From assembly GCF_028682475.1 (NCBI RefSeq), contig NZ_JANHLE010000009.1:1-64000 (forward strand): a stretch of 64,000 bases of DNA, in the 5' to 3' direction. Under the pieces are notes generated by a model that was not told where the DNA came from, did no database searches, and worked only from the letters and a program-made list of their open reading frames with translations. The stretch is from Pseudomonas putida (GTDB lineage: Bacteria > Pseudomonadota > Gammaproteobacteria > Pseudomonadales > Pseudomonadaceae). Positions 45,787-55,413 of the stretch are shown here, one piece after another (within the stretch, counting starts at the first letter, position 1; every line of letters begins with the position of its first letter). Made by a program: the position numbers and the translations under genes.

Positions 45787-46840
45787 TCGGCCTTCGCAAC
45801 TGTTCTGGGCCACAGGGCTGGTCGGCCTGGCAGGCGGGTATCTCGCCAGCCAGGTCGGCTGGCCGCTGCCGTGGATGGTCGGTTCGCTGTTGGCGATCAT
45901 CCTGGTGCGCTGCCTGACGCCCTGGCAATTGAGCGAAATGCCCGGCGGGCGCAAATGCGGGCAGTGGATCATCGGCATCGGCATTGGCCTGCACTTCACC
46001 CCGGCGGTGGTCGAGCAGGTGGCGAGCAATTTCGGCCTGATCTTCTGCGGCGCGTTGATCACCAGTGTTTCCAGTGTCGTCGGCATCTGGTTATTGCGCC
46101 GTACCGGTGAAGACCGCGCCACGGCGTTCTTTTCCAGCATGCCTGGCGGCTCCGGGGAGATGGTCAACCTCGGTGCCCGCAACGGTGCGGTGCTCAGCCA
46201 GGTCGCTGCCGCGCAGAGCCTGCGGGTACTGGCGGTGGTGCTGTGCGTACCGGCGCTGTTCAAATACCTGGTGGGCGATGGCGTGGCGATCACCCACAAC
46301 GGCAGTGTCAGCTGGGGCTGGCTGGCGCTGATCTGCCCGCTGGGTATCGTTATGGCCTGCCTGTGGCAGCGCCTGAAGCAGCCTAATCCCTGGTTGTTCG
46401 GCCCGCTGCTGGTAGCGGCCGTCGCCAGTGTCGGCTTCGATTTGCAGATCGCCCTGCCCGACGGTGCCAGCCAGATCGGCCAATGGCTGATTGGCAGTGG
46501 CCTGGGCTGTCACTTCAACCGTGCGTTCTTTCGCCGGGCGCCATCCTTCCTCGGACGCACCTTGATCGCCACGGCGTTGAGCATGCTCATCGCTGCCGCG
46601 GCTGCCTGGACCTTGAGCCATCTGACCCAGCTGGATCTGCGCTCCTTGACCCTGGGCATGATGCCCGGCGGTATCGCGGAAATGAGCCTGACCGCCGAGA
46701 CCTTGCAGCTGTCAGTACCCTTGGTGACAGCACTACAGGTTATGCGCTTATTGTTTGTGCTATTTCTGGCCGAGCCGCTGTTTCGCCACTGGATGCAAGA
46801 ACACTCTCCTGCCCACAAGCATGACAAGAGGGAAAACTAA
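45779..46840 (+). CDS. AbrB-family (AmoA-like) membrane protein
   Basis: 353 aa, about 10 helices in two homologous halves. Each half carries a variant of MPGGSGEMV / MMPGGIAEMSL, the signature of this family (COG3180, 'membrane protein AbrB'). Function in the family is not settled; a regulatory or transport role is proposed. The 8-base overlap with tctA suggests translational coupling, so it may influence tricarboxylate transport. Confidence 0.85.
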   Translation: MSDRPSQLFWATGLVGLAGGYLASQVGWPLPWMVGSLLAIILVRCLTPWQLSEMPGGRKCGQWIIGIGIGLHFTPAVVEQVASNFGLIFCGALITSVSSVVGIWLLRRTGEDRATAFFSSMPGGSGEMVNLGARNGAVLSQVAAAQSLRVLAVVLCVPALFKYLVGDGVAITHNGSVSWGWLALICPLGIVMACLWQRLKQPNPWLFGPLLVAAVASVGFDLQIALPDGASQIGQWLIGSGLGCHFNRAFFRRAPSFLGRTLIATALSMLIAAAAAWTLSHLTQLDLRSLTLGMMPGGIAEMSLTAETLQLSVPLVTALQVMRLLFVLFLAEPLFRHWMQEHSPAHKHDKREN

Positions 46841-47049
46841 ATCGTCTTTCTGCATCGACACCTAAGGGCTTGGTCGCTTGTCTGTTCGTCGTTGTATTCG
46901 CCAGTTGCGGTATCCGCATACCACCTCCCCCTAAAACGAATCCTTACCTTCGTCAGAGTGCCTTGCCCCTGATACATGAGCCGCAGCAGCTACTTGGCTG
47001 ACCCCGGCTGAAGAGAGGGGCCTAACCGCCACTGAAGAAGGACAACCAA

Positions 47050-48738
47050 ATGATTAACACGCTGTTTCGCAACTGCGCGCTCGCTACAATGCTGTCACTG
47101 CAGACCTTGCCCGGTGCCAACCTGGCCCTGGCCGACACTTCCGCCACCGTGCGTATCAACATTGCAGCTATCAATGACCTGCACGGAAATCTCCATCCCA
47201 CCCCACTGACCTACAAAGATGCCGAGGGCAAAACCCACCGCCTGGATGCTGGCGGAATCGCGACTCTGGGCGGCATGCTTGACGAGTTGCGCACGCAAGA
47301 TCCGAACCTGCTGGTAGTCGGTGCGGGAGATCTGATCGGCGCTAGCCCGGCGGCATCCTCCATGTGGGCCGATGAGCCGGTCATTGAGGCCTTGCGCGGC
47401 TTGGGCTTGAACCTCAGCTCCGCAGGTAACCATGAACTCGATGCAGGCAAGGCAGAGCTGCTGCGCAAGGTCAATGGCGGCTGTGAATCCAAACTCACTG
47501 GCAAAGCTTGTCAGTTTCGCAGCACTTACACCGGCACCGGCTTTCCCTATCTGGCGGCAAATCTGATCGACCGCGAGAGCGGCGGTTTGCTTTTGCCGGC
47601 CTATCACATCGAACAGATCAAGGGTGTGAAGATCGCCTTCGTGGGTGCGGTGCCTGCCGACCTGAGCGCGCACGTGACACCACAGGGTATCGCAGGATTG
47701 GAGGTAATAAGCGAAGCGGAAGGGATCAACCGGGTGATTCCCGAGATCAAGGCGCAAGGTGTGAATGCAATCGTTGCAGTGGTGCACCAAGGAGGCCATA
47801 CATCTGAAGCATTCGACGAGGCCAACTGCAGCAAACTGCGCGGCGATATCACGGAGGTGGCCAGGCTCCTGGACCCCGCGGTGGATGCGCTGATCAGCGG
47901 CCATACACACCAGGCCTACCAGTGCAAGATAGGCAACTTGCACGTAACCCAATCCGGTGACTACGGGCACTTCATTACCCACCTGACACTCGACTTGACC
48001 CCAGGTCAACATCGTGTGACACACGTCACCGCGCGCAATCTGCTGGCTGACCCGACTCACTATCAACCTAATGCCAGCCTCGCCAGGCTGGCAAGCGAAG
48101 TACAGGCTCGCTCGCTTGAGAAACTGGCCCAACCGATTGCGCGTATCGGAGTGGCGTCGTTGTTGCGAACGCCGAACGCTGATGGCGAATCGCCGATGGG
48201 CAACTTAATTGCCGATGCGCAACTGGCCGCGACTCTTCAACAAAATGCGCGCATTGCCTTCACCAACCTTCGGGGCATTCGGACAGACCTGCATCAGTAC
48301 CACGATCAGCCACTCACCTTTGCGCAGTTGTTCGCAGCGCAGCCCTTCGACAATAGCCTGATTGTCATGGACCTCACGGCTGCTCAACTGCAGTCACTGC
48401 TGAACCAGCAATGGAACGGCGACGAATTCACTTCGTTGCAGGTATCGGCTGGCTTTCATTATCGCTGGGACCCGAAACGTCCAACCGAAAGCCGAGTCGT
48501 TCCTGGCAGCCTGAGCCTGGACGGCAAGCCGCTGGAGCTCGATAAAACCTATCGGGTGACGACAAATGCGTTCCTCGCCTATGGCGGCAACAACTTCTCC
48601 ACATTCCTCGAGGGTACTCGGCAAGTCGATAGCGGCATCGCGGATGTCGATGCACTCATCAACCACCTGCGATTGAGCGAAGAACGCGCTATCTCCGTGG
48701 CAAATCAAGGTCCAGCTCGAATCAGCCGCGAACAGTAA
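47050..48738 (+). CDS. Periplasmic 5'-nucleotidase / metallophosphatase
   Basis: 562 aa, UshA/YfkN-like. Signal peptide about 1-30. The metallophosphoesterase domain has metal ligands in AINDLHGNLHP, VVGAGDLIGAS, AGNHELD, VVHQGGH and SGHTHQAY. The C-terminal 5'-nucleotidase domain (from about 365) has PMGNLIADAQLAATLQ and YGGNNFSTF. Two Cys (CESKLTGKAC) may pair. Expected to hydrolyse extracellular nucleotides and sugar nucleotides. Shine-Dalgarno AAGGA present. Monocistronic, with its own terminator. Base composition appears slightly lower in GC than its neighbours. Confidence 0.88.
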   Translation: MINTLFRNCALATMLSLQTLPGANLALADTSATVRINIAAINDLHGNLHPTPLTYKDAEGKTHRLDAGGIATLGGMLDELRTQDPNLLVVGAGDLIGASPAASSMWADEPVIEALRGLGLNLSSAGNHELDAGKAELLRKVNGGCESKLTGKACQFRSTYTGTGFPYLAANLIDRESGGLLLPAYHIEQIKGVKIAFVGAVPADLSAHVTPQGIAGLEVISEAEGINRVIPEIKAQGVNAIVAVVHQGGHTSEAFDEANCSKLRGDITEVARLLDPAVDALISGHTHQAYQCKIGNLHVTQSGDYGHFITHLTLDLTPGQHRVTHVTARNLLADPTHYQPNASLARLASEVQARSLEKLAQPIARIGVASLLRTPNADGESPMGNLIADAQLAATLQQNARIAFTNLRGIRTDLHQYHDQPLTFAQLFAAQPFDNSLIVMDLTAAQLQSLLNQQWNGDEFTSLQVSAGFHYRWDPKRPTESRVVPGSLSLDGKPLELDKTYRVTTNAFLAYGGNNFSTFLEGTRQVDSGIADVDALINHLRLSEERAISVANQGPARISREQ

Positions 48739-48754
48739 AGCCGGCACTGAAAAC

Positions 48755-48782
48755 AAGGGAGCTATGCATTAGCTTCCTTTTT
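48755..48782 (+). terminator. Terminator of the nucleotidase gene
   Basis: AAGGGAGCT (48755-48763) pairs with AGCTTCCTT (48771-48779, one G-U) around a 7-base loop and runs into a T-run (48778-48782). It is in the 47-base gap before the convergent ung gene and probably serves both. Confidence 0.75.
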
Positions 48783-48785
48783 CGT

Positions 48786-49478
48786 TTACAGCGGAGGTAG
48801 AGACCACTCGATCCGTGTTATCCCTCGTTGCTCCAGAAATTTGTTGGTGTGGCTGAAATGCCCGCAACCGAGAAAGCCGCGGTACGCGGACAATGGCGAA
48901 GGATGCACCGACTTGAGGATCAGATGTTTGGTTCCGTCAATCAGCTTTTGCTTGCTTTGGGCATGCGAGCCCCAGAGTAAGAAGACCACATCTGAACGCT
49001 GCTCGCTGACCACCTGGATGATCCGGTCAGTAAAGAACTCCCAGCCCTTCTTGGCGTGCGAAGCAGCATTGGCGCGCTCCACGGTCATGGTGGTGTTGAG
49101 CAGCAACACACCCTGATCCGCCCAACGTTGCAGGCAGCCATGCTTGGGAATCTCGATGTTCAGGTCGCGGTGCAATTCCTTGTAGATATTGACCAGCGAA
49201 GGCGGCGTGGGGATTCCCGGCTGCACAGAAAAGCACAGACCATGGGCCTGACCGGGGCCGTGGTACGGATCCTGGCCGAGGATCACCACTTTCACCTGAT
49301 CCAGTGGCGTGGAATTGAGCGCGTTGAAAATCAACGGGCCCGGCGGATAGATCTCTTTGCCCGCCGCATATTCCTGGCGCAGGAATTCACGCAGTTGCTG
49401 CATGTAGGGCTGGTCGAATTCGGCGCGCAGCGCTTCTTTCCAGCTCGGTTCAAGTTTGATGCGATCGTCGTCAGTCAT
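48786..49478 (-). CDS. ung: Uracil-DNA glycosylase
   Basis: Excises uracil from DNA in base-excision repair. 230 aa. Motif A is [17 protein letters not shown] (with catalytic Asp, about 65-81), and motif B is [17 protein letters not shown] (catalytic His, about 190). Start at ATG 49478 (MTDDDR); an open frame continues far upstream but is not coding. Convergent with the nucleotidase. Confidence 0.96.
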   Translation of the reverse strand: MTDDDRIKLEPSWKEALRAEFDQPYMQQLREFLRQEYAAGKEIYPPGPLIFNALNSTPLDQVKVVILGQDPYHGPGQAHGLCFSVQPGIPTPPSLVNIYKELHRDLNIEIPKHGCLQRWADQGVLLLNTTMTVERANAASHAKKGWEFFTDRIIQVVSEQRSDVVFLLWGSHAQSKQKLIDGTKHLILKSVHPSPLSAYRGFLGCGHFSHTNKFLEQRGITRIEWSLPPL

Positions 49479-49605
49479 GGGGCCATCCGTAAACAATGGC
49501 GCGACACTAGGAAAGCTGCCGGTGCTTGTCAATCGATCCGACCGGCGACCGCCATAATCGCCAGCAGCGACCATACTTGTCCGGATCAAAACGAAGAGGT
49601 CCGCC

Positions 49606-50715
49606 ATGGCTGCCGTACAGTGCGAAGAACTCACCGGCGTCGATGGTGCCCGTATCGGCATCGCCACACTGAATACGCCGCAGACCCTCAATGCCTTGTC
49701 ACTGCCAATGATCGAGGTGCTCGACGAACAACTCAAAGACTGGGCCGACAACCCGGATATTGTCTGCGTCTTGCTGCGCGGTACCGGCGCCAAGGCATTC
49801 TGCGCGGGCGGCGAGGTGCGCAGCCTGGCCGAGGCTTGTCGCAACCATCCAGGCCAGGTGCCGACGCTGGCGGCGAACTTCTTCGCCGCGGAATATCGTC
49901 TGGATTACCGCCTGCACACTTACCCCAAGCCCTTGCTGTGCTGGGGCCATGGCCATGTGCTCGGTGGCGGCATGGGCCTGCTGCAAGGCGCCAGCGTGCG
50001 CATCGTCACACCCAGCAGCCGCCTGGCCATGCCGGAAATCAGTATCGGCCTGTATCCCGATGTCGGCGCCAGCTGGTTCCTGGCTCGGTTACCCGGCAAG
50101 CTCGGCTTGTTTCTCGGTCTGACCGGGGCGCCGATCAACGCCATTGATGCCCTGGACCTGGGCCTGGCTGACCGTCTGCTCGGGGAAAGCCAGCAAGAAG
50201 AACTGCTCGACGACCTGCTGCAACTGAACTGGCAGGAACAGACCGCCCTGCAGCTCAACAGCCTGCTCAAGGCCCAACAGCACGGCGTTCAAAGTGAACT
50301 GCCCGAAGCCCAGTGGCTGCCACGGCGCAAACAGATTGATGCGCTGCTCGATGTCGCCGATCCGGTGTGCGCCTGGCGCGCCATCGCACAACTGCGCAAT
50401 CACCCCGACCTGCTGCTGGCCAAAGCCGCGCAAACCATGCTTGCAGGCTGTCCGCTGACCGCTCACCTGGTCTGGGAGCAGACTCAACGGGCTCGGCACC
50501 TGTCGTTGGCCCAGGTATTCCAGATGGAATACACCATGAGCCTCAATTGCTGCCAGCATCCGGAGTTCAGCGAAGGGGTACGCGCGCGCCTGATCGACAA
50601 AGACCAGAAACCGCGTTGGCACTGGGCAGATGTTGCTCAGGTGCCAACCGCGGTTGTTCAGGCACATTTCGGCAAGGCGTGGGAAGGTCGGCACCCCTTG
50701 GCGGACCTGGCCTGA
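49606..50715 (+). CDS. Enoyl-CoA hydratase/isomerase family hydrolase
   Basis: 369 aa, crotonase fold, of 3-hydroxyisobutyryl-CoA hydrolase type by length and motifs. [18 protein letters not shown] (about 62-79) and [20 protein letters not shown] form the oxyanion part, and [19 protein letters not shown] (about 143-161) is typical of the hydrolase subgroup. Ends with [17 protein letters not shown]. The reaction would release 3-hydroxyisobutyrate in valine catabolism, but no valine pathway genes are adjacent, so the substrate is uncertain. Confidence 0.82.
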   Translation: MAAVQCEELTGVDGARIGIATLNTPQTLNALSLPMIEVLDEQLKDWADNPDIVCVLLRGTGAKAFCAGGEVRSLAEACRNHPGQVPTLAANFFAAEYRLDYRLHTYPKPLLCWGHGHVLGGGMGLLQGASVRIVTPSSRLAMPEISIGLYPDVGASWFLARLPGKLGLFLGLTGAPINAIDALDLGLADRLLGESQQEELLDDLLQLNWQEQTALQLNSLLKAQQHGVQSELPEAQWLPRRKQIDALLDVADPVCAWRAIAQLRNHPDLLLAKAAQTMLAGCPLTAHLVWEQTQRARHLSLAQVFQMEYTMSLNCCQHPEFSEGVRARLIDKDQKPRWHWADVAQVPTAVVQAHFGKAWEGRHPLADLA

Positions 50716-50720
50716 ATGGC

Positions 50721-51119
50721 CTAACGATGCCAGTTGCCGTCGCGCCGGCCATCAGCATTGCGGTCGTGGCGGGAATTGCCCTGGCGATAACGGTCATACC
50801 CACGACCTGGGTGGGGTTTGTAGTCATGATCCGGTGCCGAGCGGTAATAGTGCGGCGTCGCGCGATTGTAATGGGGTGTCGAGCGGTAATAGTAATGCGG
50901 CGTTGAACGGTAATACCGCGGTGGCGGCGTGTAGTAACGCGGCTGCGGCACCACATAGTAACCACGGTTGTATTGATAACCAGGCGAGTAATAGCCCGGA
51001 TAACCATAGCGATCAGCGGTATAGACTTCGGTGCGATGGTAGTAACCGTTTCCTCCATAGGGAACACAGCCGGCGGTGAGCAAACTCAGCACTGCAACAA
51101 GCACAAGTCGGCGATACAT
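50721..51119 (-). CDS. Tyr/His-rich repeat lipoprotein
   Basis: 132 aa. Signal peptide with lipobox LTAGC (Cys18). The mature part is dominated by Tyr, Pro, Arg and His, with four degenerate units of RSTPHY type at residues 71-76, 79-84, 86-91 and 93-98, followed by a basic tail ending RRDGNWHR. No enzymatic domain. Probably outer-membrane or cell-wall associated. Start at ATG 51119 with the lipoprotein signal; the upstream ATG at 51194 lacks support. Not a recognised family. Confidence 0.75.
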   Translation of the reverse strand: MYRRLVLVAVLSLLTAGCVPYGGNGYYHRTEVYTADRYGYPGYYSPGYQYNRGYYVVPQPRYYTPPPRYYRSTPHYYYRSTPHYNRATPHYYRSAPDHDYKPHPGRGYDRYRQGNSRHDRNADGRRDGNWHR

Positions 51120-51299
51120 GGCGGCCTCCTGGACCGCGAAACTGCCCATCCCAGCGGCGCTGGTCGGCGTCGATCGGCAAGCGCTGACCGACACAGATTA
51201 AGACCACATAAAGCCGATCCAGTGCCCTTGCCGCAATAATTTGCAACAAGGGCAATACCCTTGATATTTATCCAGTTATTTTCCGGCCGTAACACTAGA

Positions 51300-52826
51300 A
51301 TGAACGGCATTGGCTTATATCAAGGGACTGCCATATTGCCTCGCACCGCCCTGTTTTCGCAGCGCTCGCTGATTCTGACCTTGCTGTTGTTGCTCGGCTG
51401 CGGCTTTCTGGCCACGTCGCTGCTGAGCTATTTCGCCTCGCGCAGTTCGATCCGCGACAGCATCGTCAACACCGAACTGCCACTGACCTCCGACACGGTC
51501 TATTCGGAAATCCAGAAGGACCTGGTGCGACCGATCCTGATCTCCTCGATGATGGCCCATGACACCTTCTTGCGTGACTGGGCACTGGCCGGTGAACGCG
51601 ACACGGCGCAAATCTCCCGCTACCTCACCGAAGTCATGGACCAGTACCATGCCTACACCGCATTTTTCGTCTCCAGCGCCAGCGGTAACTACTACCAGGC
51701 GCAAAAGGGCGTGCTGAAGCAAATCGACCCGCAGGAGCCGCGCGACACCTGGTACTACCGGGTGCTGAAAATGGACACCCCCTACGAAATCAACGTCGAC
51801 CTGGACATGGCCAACCAGGACAAGCTGACGGTGTTCATCAACTACCGCGTGTTCGACTACCACGGCAACTTCATCGGCGTCGCCGGCATCGGCCTTACGG
51901 TCGAAGCCGTGGTGCGCCTGATCGATGATTACCAGCAGCGTTACCAGCGTCAGGTGTACTTCGTCGATCCGCAAGGCAATGTGGTCTTGACCGGCTCAAA
52001 GGGCGGTGCCCATGGCGCCCGCACGGGCCAGTCGCTGCGCGAGCTCGATGGCTTGCGCGAGTTGCTCAGGCAGATGCCGACACCGGTCAGCGGCAGCCAT
52101 GAATACCTGAGCAGCGACGGCCACAGTCACTTTCTCAATGTGCGCCTGGTGCCCGAACTGAACTGGTACCTGTTCGTCGACAAACGCGAAGACGGTGCCC
52201 TGGACAACATCCGCCAGTCGCTGTACCTGAACCTGGTGATCTGCGCCATCATCGGCCTGGTGGTGCTGTCGCTGCTCAACGCCATGGTCAAGCGCCATCA
52301 GGACAACATCGAGACCCTGGCCACCCGTGACAGCCTCACCGGCCTGCCCAACCGCCGCGGCTTCGACCTGCTGGCAGCGCAGGCGCTACAAGAATCCCAG
52401 CGCGAGCCCAGGCCACTGGTCGCCTTGTTGATCGACCTTGATCACTTCAAGCAACTCAACGACACCCATGGCCACCTGGCCGGGGACGAAGTCTTGCGTC
52501 AGTTCGCCGAGGTCCTGGAAAACTGCCTGCGCCAGGCGGATATTATCTGTCGCTGGGGGGGTGAGGAATTTATCGTGCTGCTTAAGGATACCGACGGCGC
52601 GCATGCCCAGGAGGTGGCGGAAAAACTCCGCCTGCACACCGAGCAACGGCATTTCAGCTTCGCCGACAAAGTGATCCGCTTGACCACCAGCATTGGCTTG
52701 AGCAGCCTGCAACCTGAGGATACCCTGCACAGCCTGATCGCCCGCGCCGATCATGCGCTGTACCGCGCCAAGCAAAGTGGACGCAACCGCGTCTGCGTGG
52801 AAATGCCCAGGTCCGACTATGAATGA
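51300..52826 (+). CDS. Membrane diguanylate cyclase with periplasmic sensor
   Basis: About 500 aa. First membrane helix at about 24-46 (LILTLLLLLGCGFLATSLL), a Cache-like periplasmic domain (about 50-305) with DTWYYRVLKMDTPYEINVD and GNFIGVAGIGLTVEAVVRL, a second membrane helix at about 312-332, then a GGDEF domain. The active-site loop is RWGGEEF, a permissive GGEEF form. The inhibitory-site motif RxxD can be read as RQAD five residues before GGEEF, suggesting possible product inhibition. Makes c-di-GMP. Start: ATG 51300 has no clear Shine-Dalgarno; TTG 51336 (AAGGGA upstream) is an equally good choice. Confidence 0.88.
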   Translation: MNGIGLYQGTAILPRTALFSQRSLILTLLLLLGCGFLATSLLSYFASRSSIRDSIVNTELPLTSDTVYSEIQKDLVRPILISSMMAHDTFLRDWALAGERDTAQISRYLTEVMDQYHAYTAFFVSSASGNYYQAQKGVLKQIDPQEPRDTWYYRVLKMDTPYEINVDLDMANQDKLTVFINYRVFDYHGNFIGVAGIGLTVEAVVRLIDDYQQRYQRQVYFVDPQGNVVLTGSKGGAHGARTGQSLRELDGLRELLRQMPTPVSGSHEYLSSDGHSHFLNVRLVPELNWYLFVDKREDGALDNIRQSLYLNLVICAIIGLVVLSLLNAMVKRHQDNIETLATRDSLTGLPNRRGFDLLAAQALQESQREPRPLVALLIDLDHFKQLNDTHGHLAGDEVLRQFAEVLENCLRQADIICRWGGEEFIVLLKDTDGAHAQEVAEKLRLHTEQRHFSFADKVIRLTTSIGLSSLQPEDTLHSLIARADHALYRAKQSGRNRVCVEMPRSDYE

Positions 52827-53040
52827 CACCCAACGCTGCCCCGCCTGTGGCGCCAGCAACCGCTGCAGCCTCGCCGACCCGCGCACGGCGGCCCAGGCGT
52901 GCTGGTGCTACAGCGTCAGCATCGCCGCCGAAGTGCTTGAGGCGTTGCCCGCCGAACAGCGCAACAAGGCCTGCCTGTGCCCCGCCTGCGCCCAGGTGCT
53001 GGAACAACTGCAAGCGGCAAAACCCGCCGGCGAGGGTTAA
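52819..53040 (+). CDS. Cysteine-rich CWC-type small protein
   Basis: 73 aa. Eight Cys arranged CPACGASNRCS, CWCYSVS and CLCPACAQ, the pattern of the cysteine-rich CWC family (named for CWC), likely to bind zinc or an iron-sulfur cluster. Overlaps the diguanylate cyclase end by 8 bases and precedes the pseudouridine synthase by 27, so it is in an operon. Function unknown. Confidence 0.75.
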   Translation: MNDTQRCPACGASNRCSLADPRTAAQACWCYSVSIAAEVLEALPAEQRNKACLCPACAQVLEQLQAAKPAGEG

Positions 53041-53067
53041 ACTGCAACGCCCTGCACCTGGCCCTGT

Positions 53068-53760
53068 ATGCGTCTCGATCGATTCCTCAGCAACCTGCCC
53101 TGCTTCAACCGTCAGCAAGTACGTTTGCTGCTGGCGGAGCGGCGGGTGCGCGTGGACGGTTATTGTGTCAGCGACCCACGCCTGGAAGTGCGGGAGTTCA
53201 GCCGTATCGAAGTCGATGAACAGCTGCTGCAGGCCGGGCGTGCGGCGCGCTACCTGATGCTGCACAAACCCCAGGGCTGCGTCAGCGCTACACAGGACCC
53301 CGAGCACCGCACCGTGCTCGATCTGATCGATGAAACGGACAAGCACGAGTTGCACATTGCCGGACGTCTGGACTTCAACACCACCGGCCTGATGCTGCTG
53401 ACCAACGACGGCCAGTGGTCACGACGCCTGACCCAGCCGCAAACCAAACTGGCGAAGATCTACTACGTCGAAACCGAGCAGGTCATCGAAGCCCACTACA
53501 TCGAAAAATTTCAGCAAGGCTTCTACTTCGCCTTCGAAGACCTCACCACCCTGCCCGCCGAACTGACCCTGCTCGGCCCGCGCAGCGCGCGCCTAAGTAT
53601 CGTTGAAGGGCGCTACCACCAGGTCAAGCGCATGTTCGGCCACTTCGACAACAAGGTGCTGCGCCTGCACCGTGAAGCCATGGGACCGCTGCAACTGGAC
53701 CCGGGCTTGCGTCCCGGCGAGTACCGCGCGCTCTATCCCGAGGAAATCCTGGCGATCTGA
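53068..53760 (+). CDS. RsuA-family pseudouridine synthase
   Basis: 230 aa. N-terminal S4 RNA-binding domain (RLDRFLSNLPCFNRQQVRLL, 2-21 abbreviated) and a catalytic domain with Asp in AGRLDFNTTGLMLLTNDG (about 92-109) and the C-terminal EGRYHQVKRMFGH. These match RsuA (16S rRNA U516) and its close relatives; the exact site cannot be decided from sequence alone. A weak Shine-Dalgarno precedes the ATG. Confidence 0.88.
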   Translation: MRLDRFLSNLPCFNRQQVRLLLAERRVRVDGYCVSDPRLEVREFSRIEVDEQLLQAGRAARYLMLHKPQGCVSATQDPEHRTVLDLIDETDKHELHIAGRLDFNTTGLMLLTNDGQWSRRLTQPQTKLAKIYYVETEQVIEAHYIEKFQQGFYFAFEDLTTLPAELTLLGPRSARLSIVEGRYHQVKRMFGHFDNKVLRLHREAMGPLQLDPGLRPGEYRALYPEEILAI

Positions 53761-54079
53761 GGTCACGACCGCCTGGCAGAAAAGTTTGCTCAATTTCCCC
53801 AAAGGCACTTGCGGGTTACTCCGCTGCCTGCTTGAATCCAATCGTCGGTCTGCATGTGACTCATCGGTCACGCCCGCAGTCCAAGACACCTTTTTGCTGG
53901 CTACCCGTGCCTTGAAGCACTGGAGTCCGGCAGATTGCCCACCTACAACAATACCCGTCGACCGGCGTTACAGGATCGACAAGGGCCCTCAGTTTCTCTT
54001 CAAGGCGTATGCCTACCTGTCATAAAGAACGCGCATCCTTGCATGTGCGAACACCCTTTTTGCGCCAGGAGTCGACGAC
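53761..54079. other. 319-bp leader before phaG
   Basis: Stretch without a gene. A Shine-Dalgarno, AGGAG, lies 9 bases before the phaG ATG. A TGGCAG...TTTGCT near 53774-53790 resembles a sigma-54 promoter but the spacing is one base too long. No terminator for the preceding gene was recognised. A 140-codon open frame crosses this region but lacks any coding sign. Confidence 0.5.
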
Positions 54080-54964
54080 ATGAGGCCAGAAATTGCTGTG
54101 CTTGATATACAAGGTCAGTATCGGGTTTACACGGAGTTCTATCGCGCAGACGCCGCTGAGAAGACGATCATCCTGATCAATGGCTCGCTGGCCACGACGG
54201 CCTCGTTTGCGCAGACGGTGCGCAGTCTGCATCCGCAATTCAACGTGGTGCTTTACGATCAGCCCTACGCCGGCAAGTCCAAGGCGCACAACCGCCACGA
54301 GCGGCTGCTGACCAAGGAAACCGAAGGGCAGATTCTCCTCGAACTGATCGACCACTTCGGTGCCGACCATGTGATGTCGTTCTCCTGGGGCGGCGCCTGC
54401 ACCCTGCTGGCCCTCGCACACAAGCCGCGGCGCATCGAAAAGGCGGTGGTCAGTTCGTTCTCGCCGGTGATCAACGAGCCGATGCGCGACTACCTTGAAC
54501 GTGGCTGCCAGTACCTCAGTGCCTGTGACCGCTACCAGGTTGGCAACCTGGTCAACGACACCATCGGCAAACACCTGCCGTCGCTGTTCAAGCGCTTCAA
54601 CTACCGGCACGTCAGCAGCCTGGACAACCACGAATACGCGCAGATGCACTTTCACATCAACCAGGTGCTCGACCACGACCTCGACAACGCCCTGCGCTCG
54701 GCCCGGGTGATCGACATTCCGGTGCTGTTCATCAACGGCGAGTGGGACGAATACACCACCAGCGATGATGCCCGGCAGTTCAGCCGGCACGTGCGCAACA
54801 GCCACTTCAGTGAAATCCGCGCCACCGGCCACTTCCTCGACATGGAACACAAGGCGGCCAGCAATGCCACGCGTGACGCCTTGCTGGGTTTCCTCAAGCC
54901 CGCCGTCCGAGAGTCGCGCAGCCGTAATCAGTACGTCCAGGAACATCATGCCCTGGCGATCTGA
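54080..54964 (+). CDS. phaG: 3-Hydroxyacyl-ACP:CoA transferase / thioesterase PhaG
   Basis: 294 aa alpha/beta hydrolase-fold enzyme linking fatty-acid synthesis to mcl-polyhydroxyalkanoate formation: it takes (R)-3-hydroxyacyl groups from ACP. The sequence is close to PhaG of P. putida as I remember it (MRPEIAVLDIQGQYRVY start) and related to RhlA. Visible sites: nucleophile Ser102 in FSWGGACT, Asp223 in GEWDEYT, His251 in GHFLDME and the HX4D motif HVSSLD (177-182). No pha polymerase genes are nearby, as is usual. Confidence 0.93.
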   Translation: MRPEIAVLDIQGQYRVYTEFYRADAAEKTIILINGSLATTASFAQTVRSLHPQFNVVLYDQPYAGKSKAHNRHERLLTKETEGQILLELIDHFGADHVMSFSWGGACTLLALAHKPRRIEKAVVSSFSPVINEPMRDYLERGCQYLSACDRYQVGNLVNDTIGKHLPSLFKRFNYRHVSSLDNHEYAQMHFHINQVLDHDLDNALRSARVIDIPVLFINGEWDEYTTSDDARQFSRHVRNSHFSEIRATGHFLDMEHKAASNATRDALLGFLKPAVRESRSRNQYVQEHHALAI

Positions 54965-55120
54965 ATACCCTGGTTGGCGGTAGCGCAGCCTCCTGCATCA
55001 ACGGCCCGATCGGGCAGAAGGAAGATGCATGACCTCGCGCTACCGGCCACCGCCCCAGGCTTTTTTGCACCACAAGGCTTCAAATCGCAGCGCGCTTCTG
55101 GTACAACGTCAGCCCTGCAA

Positions 55121-55194
55121 GCGGGTGTCGTATAATGGCATTACTCCAGCTTCCCAAGCTGATAACGAGGGTTCGATTCCCTTCACCCGCTCCA
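55121..55194 (+). tRNA. tRNA-Gly (anticodon CCC)
   Basis: 74 nt. Acceptor GCGGGTG pairs with CACCCGC before TCCA. The anticodon loop is TTCCCAA with anticodon CCC at 55153-55155. The T arm is GAGGG-TTCGATT-CCCTT with one G-U. The CCA end is encoded. Two non-Watson-Crick positions are visible: 13-22 (T-T) in the D stem and 27-43 (C-A) at the top of the anticodon stem. Reads glycine GGG codons. Confidence 0.92.
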
Positions 55195-55205
55195 CTGCTT
55201 CATGG

Positions 55206-55247
55206 GTCTCAGCGCTTCTGAGACTTCGGCCCAGCACCTCAAGGTGC
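55206..55247. terminator. Two hairpins downstream of tRNA-Gly
   Basis: GTCTCAG/CTGAGAC (55206-55224, 5-base loop) and GCACCT/AGGTGC (55234-55247). A TTTT follows about 10 bases later (55257-55260). They may end tRNA transcription or delimit processing. The evidence is weak because the T-run is displaced. Confidence 0.4.
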
Positions 55248-55413
55248 CAACTGGCCTTTTGATCAACTCCCTCCTCGCCTGACCCGTGCAGCTCGCGCTT
55301 CTGCCCATGTGTGCACAGGTGAAGCATTGTTGTGTAAATCTTTGCCCGAGCCACCGATACCGCACAATGCGACACTGCCCAGCGCCTGTACACGCGTTAC
55401 GTTAGGAGAAGAA

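Noticed and set aside
53774..53790. Sigma-54-like TGGCAG...TTTGCT upstream of phaG
   Set aside because: The distance between the GG and GC elements is one base longer than the strict -24/-12 spacing allows.
53603..54025. 140-codon plus-strand frame between the pseudouridine synthase and phaG
   Set aside because: It begins inside the synthase gene in another frame, has no Shine-Dalgarno and an irregular composition.
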